A stretch of DNA of 64,000 bases, taken from positions 1,550,001 through 1,614,000 of the forward strand of contig NZ_CAEUHO010000001.1 in assembly GCF_903181435.1 (NCBI RefSeq), written 5' to 3'. The position numbers and the translations under genes were made by a program. Below are positions 17,362-28,062 of the stretch, piece after piece (within the stretch, counting starts at the first letter, position 1; every line of letters starts with the position of its first letter). Below the pieces are notes generated by a model. It saw only the letters and a program-made list of their open reading frames with translations, was not told the origin of the DNA and did no database searches. Source of the DNA: Bacteroides acidifaciens (GTDB taxonomy: Bacteria > Bacteroidota > Bacteroidia > Bacteroidales > Bacteroidaceae).

Positions 17362-19407
17362 TTAAATCAGTTCAATACTGCGTTTTACAAAGTTGTTCAA
17401 TGCTTCACCTCTCAACATATTATTTTGCAATAAGGCCAAATCAATGAGTTGACGTATTACTTTGTTGTTGCTGGCATAGCCGATGAAGATAGCTTCTTTC
17501 TTACTCTTCAAATCATCCCATTTCTTGTCCAACTCATTTAGTTCATCTTTTTCAGCTGTTGGGATATCTTCATCTTTTTTGTCCTTTTGCTTATCTTTCA
17601 GCTCATTACGTTTCTTATTAACACTGTCCATCTCGGATTGTATCGGAGCTACCTCAGCATGACAAGCACTTTCTTCTTCGCTTAACACTTGTTTTATCAA
17701 CTTGTGGTCTGAATTCAGTATCAAATTGAACATATCAGGCATTTCGCCATAGAAACTCATTCCCGCCTGAATATTTGCCATCTCTTTCATACGGCGCATA
17801 TATTCGCTTTGAGTAATCATTACCGGAGCGGAATTTTCTCCTAATGCTTGCGTCATGACATTGAACTCGACTTTATCCATTTTAGGAAGCTGGCTCTTGA
17901 AGGCTGTTGTGATAGCATCCTGCTTATCGGCTTCTAATACTTCTCCTTTCTTGTCTTCTTTAACGATAAGGTTATCAACAACATCACTATCGACACGGGT
18001 AAAGCGGGATTTTTCCAGCTTTTGCTCCAGCATGCTTACCATAGCTACATCCAATTGCCCGTCCATAAGCAAAACATTATATCCTTTGTTAGTAGCGGCT
18101 TCAATGTAACTATATTGTTCGTCCTTATTATTTGCATACAGATAGATGAGGTTGCCATCTTTGTCTGTCTGATTATCTTTAATAAGAGTCTGGTATTCCT
18201 CAAATGTGTAATGTTTGTTATTTGTATCGGTGAAAAGGGCGAATTTTTGTACTTTATCATAGAAATCCTCTTGCGTGAGCATTCCATAATTGATAAATAT
18301 TTTCAAATCATTCCACTTCTCTTCAAACTGCTTACGGTCATTTTTGAAGATGGATTGCAGGCGGTCGGAAACTTTCTTCGTTATGTAAGTTGAAATCTTT
18401 TTCACGTTCGAATCGCTCTGCAAATATGAACGGGAAACATTCAACGGAATATCTGGTGAGTCGATTACTCCATGTAACAAAGTCAGGAAATCCGGCACAA
18501 TGCCTTCAACTGAATCTGTAACATATACTTGATTGCAATATAATTGAATCTTATTTTTATTTAATTCAATATTGCTCTTAACTTTAGGGAAGTAGAGGAT
18601 ACCAGTCAAGTGGAACGGGTAATCTACATTTAGATGAATCCAAAAGAGTGGTTCATCAGACATTGGATACAATTTGCTATAGAATGATTTGTAATCCTCA
18701 TCTGACAGCTCGCTAGGTTTACGAGTCCACAGAGGAGTTGTATCATTGATGATATTGTCTTCGGCTGTTTCTACTTGTTTGCCATCTTTCCACTCTTTCT
18801 TTTTTCCAAATGCAATAGGAACAGGAAGGAAGCTGCAATATTTCTTCAAGAGTCCGGAAATGCGTGCTTCTTCAAGGAATTCCTTGCAATCATCATCAAT
18901 GTATAAGATGATATCCGAACCACGATCTGCTTTTTCAACTTCTTCAATCGTGAATTCAGGACTGCCGTCACAAGTCCATTTTACAGCTTGCGCACCATCT
19001 CTGTATGATTTAGTGATTATTTCTACTTTCTTCGCAACCATAAAGGCGGAATAGAAGCCAAGTCCGAAGTGTCCAATAATGGCATTCGCGTCATTTTTGT
19101 ACTTTTCAAGGAAGTCATTAGCTCCAGAGAACGCAATCTGATTGATGTACTTCTCAATTTCTTCTGCTGTCAGACCGATACCACGGTCAGAAATGGTAAT
19201 AGTGTCTTTGCCTAACTCAACATGAACAGTCAAATCACCTAGTTCACCTTTAAACTCGCCAATGGAAGCCAGTGTATTCAGCTTCTGGGTAGCGTCTACT
19301 GCATTGGACACTAACTCACGAAGAAAAATTTCATGATCACTGTACAAAAACTTCTTGATGATAGGGAAAATGTTTTCCGTTGTAACCCCAATATTACCTT
19401 TTTGCAT
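17362..19407 (-). CDS. htpG: Molecular chaperone HtpG (Hsp90)
   Basis: A cytosolic ATP-dependent chaperone, 681 residues. The N-terminal GHKL ATPase is clear: ELVSNAVDAT near residue 32, SDRGIGLT near 75 and GHFGLGFYSAFMV near 115. It is followed by the middle domain (WTRKPSEL near 228) and the dimerisation domain. A Lys/Asp/Glu-rich insertion near 595-630 is longer than in E. coli, as in other Bacteroides. It follows clpC on the same strand but is separated from it by a terminator, so the two chaperone genes are neighbours rather than a strict operon. Confidence 0.95.
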   Translation of the reverse strand: MQKGNIGVTTENIFPIIKKFLYSDHEIFLRELVSNAVDATQKLNTLASIGEFKGELGDLTVHVELGKDTITISDRGIGLTAEEIEKYINQIAFSGANDFLEKYKNDANAIIGHFGLGFYSAFMVAKKVEIITKSYRDGAQAVKWTCDGSPEFTIEEVEKADRGSDIILYIDDDCKEFLEEARISGLLKKYCSFLPVPIAFGKKKEWKDGKQVETAEDNIINDTTPLWTRKPSELSDEDYKSFYSKLYPMSDEPLFWIHLNVDYPFHLTGILYFPKVKSNIELNKNKIQLYCNQVYVTDSVEGIVPDFLTLLHGVIDSPDIPLNVSRSYLQSDSNVKKISTYITKKVSDRLQSIFKNDRKQFEEKWNDLKIFINYGMLTQEDFYDKVQKFALFTDTNNKHYTFEEYQTLIKDNQTDKDGNLIYLYANNKDEQYSYIEAATNKGYNVLLMDGQLDVAMVSMLEQKLEKSRFTRVDSDVVDNLIVKEDKKGEVLEADKQDAITTAFKSQLPKMDKVEFNVMTQALGENSAPVMITQSEYMRRMKEMANIQAGMSFYGEMPDMFNLILNSDHKLIKQVLSEEESACHAEVAPIQSEMDSVNKKRNELKDKQKDKKDEDIPTAEKDELNELDKKWDDLKSKKEAIFIGYASNNKVIRQLIDLALLQNNMLRGEALNNFVKRSIELI

Positions 19408-19467
19408 AATACGTATATTTTTAGTTTATCTATTTGATTAATTTTAATTCATATTTGTTCAGATAGA

Positions 19468-19505
19468 GACAAAAAAAATGCCAGACCCGAAGGTCTGACA
19501 TTATG
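19468..19505 (-). terminator. Terminator after clpC
   Basis: On the minus strand, CAGACC-TTCG-GGTCTG with flanking pairs followed by a run of eight T, 40 nt past the clpC stop codon. The UUCG tetraloop favours a stable stem. Confidence 0.85.
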
Positions 19506-19541
19506 GCATATTTAAAATTTGCCCTTATTTTGAGAATAATT

Positions 19542-22070
19542 CTATTCTACGGTAACAACTTTCATTTCCAATTCATTTTTGTCTTCATTAAGGGAGACAT
19601 AAATGCTATCTCCTTCTTTTAAAGAGGAAGAAATGATAAGTTCGGACAGTCCATCTTCCAAATAAGTCTGAATGGCTCGTTTTAAAGGACGGGCGCCATA
19701 TTGTACATCATATCCTTTGCTTGCGATGAATTCTTTTGCCTTATCTTCAATAACGAGCTTATATCCAATAGATTCAATTCTGTTATACAACCCTTTCAAC
19801 TCTATATCTATAATCTTTGTTATAGCTTCCAGGGAGAGTTGGTCAAAGGTTATTATTTCGTCTACACGATTAATGAATTCAGGCGCGAATGATTTATTTA
19901 AAGCTTTTTGTATTACACTTCGCGAGAACTCTTTGTCATCCAAACGGCTTTGTGTCGCGAATCCTACACCTCGTCCAAAGTCTTTCAACTGGCGGGTTCC
20001 AATATTGGAAGTCATGATAATAACAGTATTCTTGAAGTCTACCATTCTGCCATAACTGTCAGTCAAACGACCTTCGTCCATCACTTGAAGCAGGATATTG
20101 AATACATCCGGATGCGCTTTTTCTATTTCATCGAGCAATACGATAGAGTATGGTTTACGATGAACTTTTTCTGTCAACTGTCCACCTTCTTCATATCCTA
20201 CATATCCCGGAGGCGCTCCGACCAACCGTGAAACGGTGAATTTCTCCATATATTCACTCATATCTATACGGATCAGTGCATCAGCAGAGCCAAACATGTA
20301 TTTAGCCAACTCTTTTGCCAAATGAGTTTTACCAACTCCAGTGGGACCTAAGAACATAAATGTGCCAATCGGTTTATTAGGATCTTTCAGTCCTACACGA
20401 CTTCGCAAAATGGCTTTAACCAGTTTCTCTATGGCTGTGTCTTGTGCAATGACTTTAGATTGCAAGTCTTCTTTCATGCCTGCCAGCTTTATGCCCTCGG
20501 CTTGCGCCATACGTTGCACTGGGATGCCTGACATCATTGATATGACATTAGCGATTTCTTCTGCATCAACAGTCTGCCTGTTTTCCTTCAGGCTAGTTTC
20601 CCATTCTTTCTTCATTTCATCCAATTGGAGAGAGAGCTCTTTTTCCTTATCCCGGAAACTGGCTGCAAGTTCGAAGTTCTGTGATTTTACAGCTTCATTT
20701 TTCTTGTTTTTAGCTTCTTCGATCAGTTTTTCCTGCTCTTCTATCTCTTTAGGGACGTTGACATTAGTCAGATGTACACGTGAACCGGCTTCGTCCAAAG
20801 CATCAATGGCCTTATCAGGAAAATTACGGTCTGTGATATAGCGATCTGTCAGCTTGACACATGCTTCCAATGCTTCATCTGTATAATATACGTTATGATG
20901 ATCTTCGTATTTATCTTTAATATTACGCAGAATCTGAAGAGTTTCTTCAGCAGTAGTGGGTTCCACTATCACTTTTTGGAAACGACGTTCCAAAGCGCCA
21001 TCCTTCTCTATATTCTTACGGTACTCATCCAGGGTAGTGGCACCAATACATTGTATTTCCCCTCTTGCCAATGCCGGTTTCAGCATGTTGGCGGCATCCA
21101 TAGAGCCTGCTGCGGAACCTGCACCTACAATCGTATGAATTTCGTCAATGAACAAAATTACATTCGGATTCTTCTGTAACTCATTGAGTATGGAACGAAT
21201 ACGCTCTTCAAATTGCCCGCGGTATTTAGTTCCTGCTACAACAGCCGTCATATCAAGGGCTACTACTCGTTTGTCAAACAGAATCCGTGATACCTTTTTC
21301 TGAATGATTCGCAAGGCAAGTCCTTCGACAATAGCTGATTTTCCGACACCTGGTTCGCCAATCAAAATCGGATTATTCTTTTTACGACGACTCAGGATTT
21401 GAGCCAAGCGTTCGATTTCTTTTTCTCTGCCGACTACAGGATCCAATCTGCCTTCTTCTGCCGCTTTTGTCATATCCGTACCGAAATTATCGAGTACCGG
21501 TGTGTCATTAGACGGCTTTTTTGAAGCGGTTTGTGCCTGTTGACGATCTTCGGAACTGCCTCTGCCAGAACGGGGAGTAGACATTTCTTCGTCTTCATCA
21601 TCGTCTTCCGTAAATCCCATACCTGAATTTATATCAGGTTGTAACGTAGCCTGCTCCAGTACTTTTGTGTAATTTATATCATTTGCTTCAAGTACGGAAG
21701 CTGCCATATTGTTTTTTTCTCTTAAAATTGCTAACAGAACATGTTCTGTATCAGCGATGTTACTTTTCATTCCACGCGCTTCTAAAATACACATTTTTAA
21801 TATTTTCGCCGCATCATTAGACAACGGTACCTCGGCATCAGGCAGTAACATATCGTCAGCTTCTGCCTTCAGTTGAGCTTCAATCTGCTGCTTGATTATA
21901 GCCAGATTGGTGTTGAGTTTAGACAATATCTCGATAGCTTTTCCTTCACCGTCACGGAGCATTCCCAGAAGCAGGTGTTCGGGGCCTATATACCTACTTC
22001 TCAACCGGTTTGCTTCTTCCTTGCTATAGACGATAATGTCGGAAACTCTTTGTGAGAATTGATTATTCAT
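19542..22070 (-). CDS. clpC: ATP-dependent Clp protease ATP-binding subunit ClpC
   Basis: A Hsp100 unfoldase that feeds ClpP or disaggregates proteins; 842 residues, normal length. Order: Clp N-terminal repeats (residues 1-150), AAA+ domain 1 with Walker A GEPGVGKS near 240 and Walker B FIDEIH, a middle coiled coil with a UVR-like [12 protein letters not shown] motif, AAA+ domain 2 with GPTGVGKT near 575 and [11 protein letters not shown], and the ClpB_D2-small C-terminal domain. The acidic/Ser/Gln linker near 155-190 is typical of Bacteroidetes ClpC. Confidence 0.95.
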   Translation of the reverse strand: MNNQFSQRVSDIIVYSKEEANRLRSRYIGPEHLLLGMLRDGEGKAIEILSKLNTNLAIIKQQIEAQLKAEADDMLLPDAEVPLSNDAAKILKMCILEARGMKSNIADTEHVLLAILREKNNMAASVLEANDINYTKVLEQATLQPDINSGMGFTEDDDEDEEMSTPRSGRGSSEDRQQAQTASKKPSNDTPVLDNFGTDMTKAAEEGRLDPVVGREKEIERLAQILSRRKKNNPILIGEPGVGKSAIVEGLALRIIQKKVSRILFDKRVVALDMTAVVAGTKYRGQFEERIRSILNELQKNPNVILFIDEIHTIVGAGSAAGSMDAANMLKPALARGEIQCIGATTLDEYRKNIEKDGALERRFQKVIVEPTTAEETLQILRNIKDKYEDHHNVYYTDEALEACVKLTDRYITDRNFPDKAIDALDEAGSRVHLTNVNVPKEIEEQEKLIEEAKNKKNEAVKSQNFELAASFRDKEKELSLQLDEMKKEWETSLKENRQTVDAEEIANVISMMSGIPVQRMAQAEGIKLAGMKEDLQSKVIAQDTAIEKLVKAILRSRVGLKDPNKPIGTFMFLGPTGVGKTHLAKELAKYMFGSADALIRIDMSEYMEKFTVSRLVGAPPGYVGYEEGGQLTEKVHRKPYSIVLLDEIEKAHPDVFNILLQVMDEGRLTDSYGRMVDFKNTVIIMTSNIGTRQLKDFGRGVGFATQSRLDDKEFSRSVIQKALNKSFAPEFINRVDEIITFDQLSLEAITKIIDIELKGLYNRIESIGYKLVIEDKAKEFIASKGYDVQYGARPLKRAIQTYLEDGLSELIISSSLKEGDSIYVSLNEDKNELEMKVVTVE

Positions 22071-22104
22071 ACTTCTTCCTTTTCTTCTAAGGGTTATTCA
22101 CTGG

Positions 22105-22112
22105 CAAATATA
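22105..22112 (-). promoter_or_regulatory. -7 box for clpC
   Basis: The complement reads TATATTTG, 35 nt upstream of the clpC start. The rest of the 357-bp divergent region to gyrA holds no gene that I can see. Confidence 0.5.
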
Positions 22113-22372
22113 CGCATTAAATCAAGTTTGTATTGCAATATTTGCTTTATTTCTTATATCTACAAATGGCGTGCCATAAAAACGGTGTATTTGCATTATA
22201 TATATAAGGTATAACAAACATACAGGTCTTTTTTACTGATGTTATACTATTTTTATATCTTATATTTATTGTTTTTCTCCTTTTGTTTTCGTATTTTAAA
22301 GCTTAGTCAGTCATCGTTCTGTCCTTAATAAAACTTTCTTCTTAAAAACTTTCGTATATCCGGGAAAAGTAG

Positions 22373-22380
22373 TACTTTAG
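22373..22380 (+). promoter_or_regulatory. Near-consensus -7 box for gyrA
   Basis: TACTTTAG differs from TAnnTTTG at one position and lies 47 nt before the gyrA ATG. Confidence 0.35.
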
Positions 22381-22427
22381 CGTGGTTTTTCACAAACCAT
22401 AGAATGTATAATTAATAATCATTTTAA

Positions 22428-25007
22428 ATGCTTGAACAAGACAGAATTATAAAGATTAATATCGAGGAGGAAATGAAGTCATCGTACATTGACTACTCCA
22501 TGTCGGTCATAGTTTCACGTGCCCTTCCTGATGTTAGAGATGGATTTAAGCCCGTTCACCGTAGAATTTTATACGGAATGATGGAATTGGGTAATACTTC
22601 AGATAAACCTTATAAGAAATCTGCCAGAATTGTTGGTGAGGTGCTTGGTAAGTACCATCCACATGGGGATTCTTCTGTTTATCTTGCAATGGTACGTATG
22701 GCTCAGGAATGGGCAATGCGTTATCCTTTGGTAGATGGACAGGGTAACTTTGGTTCAGTAGACGGCGATAGTCCTGCTGCCATGCGTTATACTGAGGCTC
22801 GTCTTAATAAGTTGGGTGAAGCAATGATGGATGACCTGTATAAGGAAACTGTTGACTTTGAACCTAACTTTGATAATACCTTGGTTGAGCCTAAAGTAAT
22901 GCCAACCCGTATTCCAAATCTTTTGGTAAATGGTGCGTCCGGTATTGCTGTCGGTATGGCAACCAATATGCCGCCTCATAATCTTTCTGAAGTGATCGAT
23001 GCTTGTGACGCGTATATTGATAATCCGGAAATTACAGTTGAAGAGCTGATGGAATTTGTTAAAGCTCCGGATTTTCCTACTGGTGGATATATATATGGCG
23101 TAAGCGGTGTACGTGAAGCATATCTGACAGGTCGTGGACGTGTGGTTATGCGTGCGAAAGCAGAAATAGAAACCGGACAGACACATGATAAAATTGTAGT
23201 AACAGAGATTCCGTATAATGTGAATAAGGCAGAATTGATTAAATACATTGCTGACCTTGTGAATGATAAAAAAATAGAGGGTATCTCAAATGCGAATGAT
23301 GAGTCTGACCGTGACGGTATGCGTATTGTTATTGATGTGAAACGTGATGCAAATGCCAGTGTAGTGTTGAATAAGCTCTATAAGATGACAGCTTTGCAGA
23401 CATCTTTCGGTGTAAACAACGTTGCTCTGGTTCATGGACGTCCGAAGACTTTGAACCTGAGAGATTTAATTAAATATTTCATCGAACATAGGCACGAGGT
23501 TGTTATTCGTCGCACTCAGTTTGAGCTCCGCAAGGCGAAAGAACGTGCACACATTCTTGAAGGTTTGATTATTGCCTCGGATAATATTGATGAGGTAATC
23601 CGTATTATTCGTGCTGCAAAAACACCTAATGATGCCATAGCAGGCTTGATAGAGCGTTTCAACCTGACGGAAATTCAGTCTCGCGCTATTGTAGAAATGC
23701 GTTTGCGCCAATTGACAGGTCTGATGCAGGATCAGCTTCATGCAGAATACGAAGAAATAATGAAGCAGATTGCTTATTTGGAAAGTATCCTGGCAGATGA
23801 TGAAGTATGCCGCAAAGTAATGAAAGATGAATTACTGGAAGTAAAAGCGAAATATGGGGACGAACGTCGTTCGGAAATTGTTTATTCTTCAGAAGAATTT
23901 AATCCGGAAGACTTCTACGCTGACGATCAAATGATTATCACTATTTCTCATATGGGATATATTAAACGTACGCCATTGACTGAATTCCGTGCGCAAAATC
24001 GCGGTGGAGTAGGTTCTAAGGGTACAGAAACTCGTGATGAGGACTTTGTAGAGCATATTTATCCGGCTACCATGCACAATACTATGATGTTCTTTACTCA
24101 AAAAGGTAAGTGCTATTGGCTAAAAGTATATGAAATACCTGAAGGAACGAAGAATTCTAAGGGGCGCGCTATCCAAAACCTGCTGAATATTGATTCTGAT
24201 GATAATGTAACAGCATATTTGCGTGTGAAGAGCTTGGAAGATTCTGAATTTATTAATAGCCATTATGTATTGTTCTGTACAAAGAGAGGTGTGATAAAGA
24301 AAACACTGCTTGAACAGTATTCTCGTCCCCGTCAGAACGGTGTGAATGCTATTACTATTCGTGAGGATGATAGTGTAATCGAAGTTCGTATGACGAATGG
24401 AAACAATGAGATTATCATTGCTAATCGTAATGGACGTGCGATTCGTTTCCATGAGGCAGCAGTCCGTGTAATGGGACGTACTGCAACAGGTGTACGTGGT
24501 ATTACATTGGATAACGATGGTCAGGATGAAGTCGTTGGAATGATTTGTATTAAAGATCTGGAAACAGAATCTGTAATGGTTGTTTCTGAACAGGGATATG
24601 GCAAACGTTCTGAAATCGAAGACTACCGTAAGACTAACCGTGGCGGTAAGGGTGTTAAGACCATGAATATCACTGAAAAAACTGGTAAACTGGTTACAAT
24701 AAAGTCTGTAACAGACGAGAACGACTTGATGATTATCAACAAGTCTGGTATTACTATTCGTTTGAAAGTGGAAGATGTCCGTATCATGGGACGTGCTACT
24801 CAAGGTGTTCGTCTGATTAATCTAGAAAAACGTAACGACCAGATTGGTTCGGTATGTAAGGTTATGACTGAGAGTCTTGAAGATGAAATTCCGGCAGAAG
24901 AAGCAGAAGGTACTATTGTAAGTGACCCAAATGCTGATTCTCCTGATACTGATATTGAAGATTCAGTGGACGTTAATGAAAACGAAAGCAATAAAATTGA
25001 GGAATAG
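22428..25007 (+). CDS. gyrA: DNA gyrase subunit A
   Basis: The 859-residue breakage-reunion subunit of gyrase, which introduces negative supercoils with GyrB. The catalytic tyrosine is Y121 in [10 protein letters not shown]. The quinolone-determining stretch is [15 protein letters not shown]82 corresponds to E. coli S83 and is unmutated, while L86 stands where E. coli has D87. The C-terminal beta-pinwheel blades and the GyrA-box-like [10 protein letters not shown] (near 525) are present, followed by an acidic tail. It is 32 nt upstream of the TPR gene. Confidence 0.97.
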   Translation: MLEQDRIIKINIEEEMKSSYIDYSMSVIVSRALPDVRDGFKPVHRRILYGMMELGNTSDKPYKKSARIVGEVLGKYHPHGDSSVYLAMVRMAQEWAMRYPLVDGQGNFGSVDGDSPAAMRYTEARLNKLGEAMMDDLYKETVDFEPNFDNTLVEPKVMPTRIPNLLVNGASGIAVGMATNMPPHNLSEVIDACDAYIDNPEITVEELMEFVKAPDFPTGGYIYGVSGVREAYLTGRGRVVMRAKAEIETGQTHDKIVVTEIPYNVNKAELIKYIADLVNDKKIEGISNANDESDRDGMRIVIDVKRDANASVVLNKLYKMTALQTSFGVNNVALVHGRPKTLNLRDLIKYFIEHRHEVVIRRTQFELRKAKERAHILEGLIIASDNIDEVIRIIRAAKTPNDAIAGLIERFNLTEIQSRAIVEMRLRQLTGLMQDQLHAEYEEIMKQIAYLESILADDEVCRKVMKDELLEVKAKYGDERRSEIVYSSEEFNPEDFYADDQMIITISHMGYIKRTPLTEFRAQNRGGVGSKGTETRDEDFVEHIYPATMHNTMMFFTQKGKCYWLKVYEIPEGTKNSKGRAIQNLLNIDSDDNVTAYLRVKSLEDSEFINSHYVLFCTKRGVIKKTLLEQYSRPRQNGVNAITIREDDSVIEVRMTNGNNEIIIANRNGRAIRFHEAAVRVMGRTATGVRGITLDNDGQDEVVGMICIKDLETESVMVVSEQGYGKRSEIEDYRKTNRGGKGVKTMNITEKTGKLVTIKSVTDENDLMIINKSGITIRLKVEDVRIMGRATQGVRLINLEKRNDQIGSVCKVMTESLEDEIPAEEAEGTIVSDPNADSPDTDIEDSVDVNENESNKIEE

Positions 25008-25039
25008 ACATAATATTAATAATTAATCAAACAACAATC

Positions 25040-26254
25040 ATGAAAAGAGTATTATTTTCAATGGTTTTATTGATGGCTGTTAGCTTCTCATTCGCTCAGA
25101 TGAAGAATGTGAAAGAAGCAAAAAGTATTGCCAATGACGTAAAACCTAATTTTAAACAGGCTGAACAGCTTATTAAGGAAGCTATGAAGAATCCTGAAAC
25201 GAAGGATCTTGCTGACACATGGGACGTTGCTGGATTTATTCAGAAGCGTATCAACGAAGAGCAGATGAAAAATGCTTTTTTGAGAAAACCGTATGATACA
25301 TTGAAAGTCTACAATAGTATTCTGAAAATGTATGAGTACTATACAAAATGTGATGATTTGGCACAAGTTCCCAATGAAAAGGGTAAAATCAAAAACAAAT
25401 ATCGTAAAGCAAACGCTTCTAGCATGTTGGCCGAACGTCCTAACTTGATTAATGGTGGTATCCAATATTTCAATTTGGATAAGAATAAGGAAGCTCTGAA
25501 ATTCTTCGCAACATATGTAGAATCAGCGTCTTATCCGATGTTGGCTGATAAAGAAATTGCTAAAACCGACACTCTGCTTCCGCAAATTGCTTATTATGCA
25601 ACATTGGCTGCTGATAGAGTAGGTGATAAAGATGCAATCATTAAATATGCCCCCGCAGCTTTGGCTGATAAAGATGGTGGTAAATTTGCAATGCAGTTAA
25701 TGGCTGATGCTTATAAGGCTAAGGGTGATACTGCAGCATGGATTAAGTCTTTGGAAGAAGGTATCCTTAAATTCCCAGGAAACGATTATTTCTTTGCAAA
25801 CTTGGTTGACTATTATAATAGTTCTAATCAAGCCTCTAAAGCAATGGAATTTGCTGATAGAATGTTATCCAATGATCCTAATAATAAGCTGTATTTGTAT
25901 GTAAAAGCATATCTTTATCATAATATGAAAGAGTATGATAATGCTATCGAATACTACAAGAAAGCTATTGCTGCTGATCCTGAGTATGCAGAAGCATATT
26001 CAAACGTAGGTTTAGTATATTTGATGAAAGCACAGGATTATGCTGATAAAGCTACAACAGATATCAATGATCCTAAGTATGCCGAAGCACAAGCTGTAGT
26101 GAAGAAATTCTATGAAGAAGCTAAACCTTTCTATGAAAAAGCTAGAGCTTTAAAACCGGATCAACAAGACCTTTGGTTGCAAGGTCTTTACCGAGTTTAT
26201 TATAACTTGAATATGGGACCAGAATTTGAAGAAATTGATAAGTTGATGAAATAA
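25040..26254 (+). CDS. Secreted tetratricopeptide-repeat protein
   Basis: A 404-residue protein with a signal peptide (MKRVLFSMVLLMAVSFSFAQ) and helical repeats throughout. The clearest TPR is LYVKAYLYHNMKEYDNAIEY followed by YKKAIAADPEYAEAYSNVG, near residues 290-330. It is probably periplasmic and acts as a protein-interaction scaffold; no enzymatic motif is visible. It directly follows gyrA and ends with a terminator, so it is probably co-transcribed, an arrangement I take to be common in Bacteroides. Confidence 0.85.
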   Translation: MKRVLFSMVLLMAVSFSFAQMKNVKEAKSIANDVKPNFKQAEQLIKEAMKNPETKDLADTWDVAGFIQKRINEEQMKNAFLRKPYDTLKVYNSILKMYEYYTKCDDLAQVPNEKGKIKNKYRKANASSMLAERPNLINGGIQYFNLDKNKEALKFFATYVESASYPMLADKEIAKTDTLLPQIAYYATLAADRVGDKDAIIKYAPAALADKDGGKFAMQLMADAYKAKGDTAAWIKSLEEGILKFPGNDYFFANLVDYYNSSNQASKAMEFADRMLSNDPNNKLYLYVKAYLYHNMKEYDNAIEYYKKAIAADPEYAEAYSNVGLVYLMKAQDYADKATTDINDPKYAEAQAVVKKFYEEAKPFYEKARALKPDQQDLWLQGLYRVYYNLNMGPEFEEIDKLMK

Positions 26255-26275
26255 TCATTTTCTCAAAATTAAAAT

Positions 26276-26309
26276 AAAAAGAAGGTTACTTGCGAGTAGC
26301 CTTCTTTTT
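26276..26309 (+). terminator. Terminator after gyrA-TPR
   Basis: Arms AAAAAGAAGGTTACT (26276-26290) and AGTAGCCTTCTTTTT (26295-26309) with one G-U pair and a T-tail. Confidence 0.85.
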
Positions 26310-26354
26310 ATTTTATAAAGGTTGTGGTTAGATTAGAATGGTAAATAAAAAGAA

Positions 26355-26381
26355 AAGGAGCAAAGTTTTAATTTACTCCTT
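26355..26381 (-). terminator. Weak terminator after the stress-protein gene
   Basis: AAGGAG/CTCCTT arms (26355-26360, 26376-26381) followed on the minus strand by TTTCTTTTTATTT. Confidence 0.5.
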
Positions 26382-26445
26382 CTATCTATTAAACATAATA
26401 ATGATTATTCCCTAATCGTGAATGCCTTTTTTATGTCTCATTTGA

Positions 26446-27567
26446 TCATCCGTTAATAACAAGTAATGGCGTATCAGAATGAAATATCATCTTTCTGGCA
26501 ATACTTGGATTAAATAAGCGAGCAAATATATTTCTTTTATATGAAGTCAGTGTAATTATATCTATTTGATTATCTTTGATATATTGATCAAGTCCTTTTA
26601 ATAAATTGTCACTCATTACGACATCATAGTGAATTTCAAGCCCTGGATATTGTTTATGGAAATATTCTTTTATCCCTGCAAGCTTTATTTCATTCCAGGT
26701 ATCTTTGGACTCAGTAAGATGTATCAAAGATACTGAAAAATGAAATGATTTCCAAGTATTGAAGAATGCTTCAAATGCAATTAAGTCCCTTTGATCGAAA
26801 TTGGTTATAAAAGCAATATGTTTGACCTCACTGAACTGTTTGAATGGTGTATTCTCAGGAATAGCCAACACTGTAGTACGGCTTCTATCAATAACTTCGG
26901 CAGTTACACTACCAATCAAATCGATATCTTTTTGATTCTTTCCTCGAGTTCCCATAATAATCACAATGGGACGCTGTTCCTTGGCATATCTAAGAATTTC
27001 TTCTTCAGGAATACCTTCTCGTAAGATACAGCTATATTTGACATCTGGAAATTCTCCAGAGGCGACTTTTTCTTTTATTTTAGCCGAAAGGTTATTGAGG
27101 TCAGAATGCACCTTATGAATAATAGTTTTCACAGTCTCTTCATCTCTAATCTGATAATTGAAAACATCTCCATATGGCAATGACGATGCATATATAGGCG
27201 TGAAATAAACGTGCAATAAGATAACTTCTGCATTCTCTGTTTTTGCTAAATTAAAAGCAAATTCACATGCTTTCATCGAATAATTGGAGAAGTCGACAGG
27301 GATTAAAATTTTATTTGATTTATTCTCAACTTTAGGTTCCTTCTCTCCCACTATACTTTCAGATAACCATGTAGAACTTTCTGTTATTTTTAGTGCACGT
27401 GGTAAATCACTTTCTTTAATTCGCAAACGGACACCTGAAGAAACAACAGGTTGTATTTGGTTTACGTTATGAATGTATGTTTCTATACCTTCATTTTCAA
27501 GGACATTCTTTAATATCTGAGCTTTGGTATATGTCAGAATGGCTAGGGTTACTAATTTGTCTTCCAT
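26446..27567 (-). CDS. Universal stress protein with N-terminal DUF2007-like domain
   Basis: A 373-residue cytosolic protein. Residues 1-70 (LVTLAILTYTKAQILKNVLE) look like the DUF2007 putative signalling domain. Residues about 88-240 form a UspA domain with KILIPVDFSNYS at its start and the nucleotide loop GTRGKNQKDIDLIGSVTAEV. Residues about 250-373 form a second, degenerate UspA domain lacking the full G-2x-G-9x-G loop. Such tandem Usp proteins typically bind ATP and respond to stress. The start at 27567 (MEDKLVT) is preferred over 27594, which adds nine unrelated residues. Confidence 0.82.
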   Translation of the reverse strand: MEDKLVTLAILTYTKAQILKNVLENEGIETYIHNVNQIQPVVSSGVRLRIKESDLPRALKITESSTWLSESIVGEKEPKVENKSNKILIPVDFSNYSMKACEFAFNLAKTENAEVILLHVYFTPIYASSLPYGDVFNYQIRDEETVKTIIHKVHSDLNNLSAKIKEKVASGEFPDVKYSCILREGIPEEEILRYAKEQRPIVIIMGTRGKNQKDIDLIGSVTAEVIDRSRTTVLAIPENTPFKQFSEVKHIAFITNFDQRDLIAFEAFFNTWKSFHFSVSLIHLTESKDTWNEIKLAGIKEYFHKQYPGLEIHYDVVMSDNLLKGLDQYIKDNQIDIITLTSYKRNIFARLFNPSIARKMIFHSDTPLLVING

Positions 27568-27600
27568 AAGTGTACATTTTTGTAAGGTGAACAAATAAGA

Positions 27601-27628
27601 AATCCCAATTGTTTGCTCAATTGGGATT
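27601..27628 (-). terminator. Terminator after the 96-residue protein gene
   Basis: Perfect 10-bp arms AATCCCAATT and AATTGGGATT with an 8-nt loop; T-rich on the minus strand. It lies inside the short gap to the stress-protein gene. Confidence 0.75.
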
Positions 27629-27643
27629 CGGTTTAGCTATATT

Positions 27644-27934
27644 TTAAACTTGCACAGATTCGGTAGCCTGTTCTTTTTGCATACTCATGTTCAATTCATC
27701 TAATATCTTTAAAGCCCGATCAAGAACGGTCGTATCATCCAGCATTACCAGTCCACCGTCTGGACCAGGCTCAAGATGTATTCCGACGCTTTTTCCCTCC
27801 TTGAAATTATGACCACCGAAGAAGTTTCGCACAGTGTCTACGTGCAAACCAAGTTCGTCTGCTATTCTATGCATGCTACCGCTAGGCAATGAATCTTTAA
27901 TCTTACGAAGTTCATTAAATGTTATTGTTCTCAT
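27644..27934 (-). CDS. Small conserved protein with HTH-like N-terminus
   Basis: A 96-residue protein, MRTITFNELRKIKDSLPSGS at its start, followed by MHRIADELGLHVDTVRNFF, which reads like a helix-turn-helix. A more polar half with EPGPDGGLVMLDD follows. I take it to be a Bacteroidetes-restricted DNA-binding protein family, but the function is unknown. It has terminators on both sides and so is probably its own transcription unit. Confidence 0.7.
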   Translation of the reverse strand: MRTITFNELRKIKDSLPSGSMHRIADELGLHVDTVRNFFGGHNFKEGKSVGIHLEPGPDGGLVMLDDTTVLDRALKILDELNMSMQKEQATESVQV

Positions 27935-27992
27935 GTCTCGTAAATTTAATGGTTAATACTATGTGATTTTTTTATCACGCTATAAACTTAAG

Positions 27993-28035
27993 CAAAAAAA
28001 AAGATAAAACAAATTATTTGCTTATCTTTTTTTCT
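27993..28035 (-). terminator. Terminator of the bat operon
   Basis: An AT-rich hairpin, AAAAAAAGATAA with TTATCTTTTTTT, followed by T on the minus strand, 28 nt past the batE stop codon. Confidence 0.7.
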
Positions 28036-28062
28036 TGAATTTATAAAATCTATTATTAAGCT

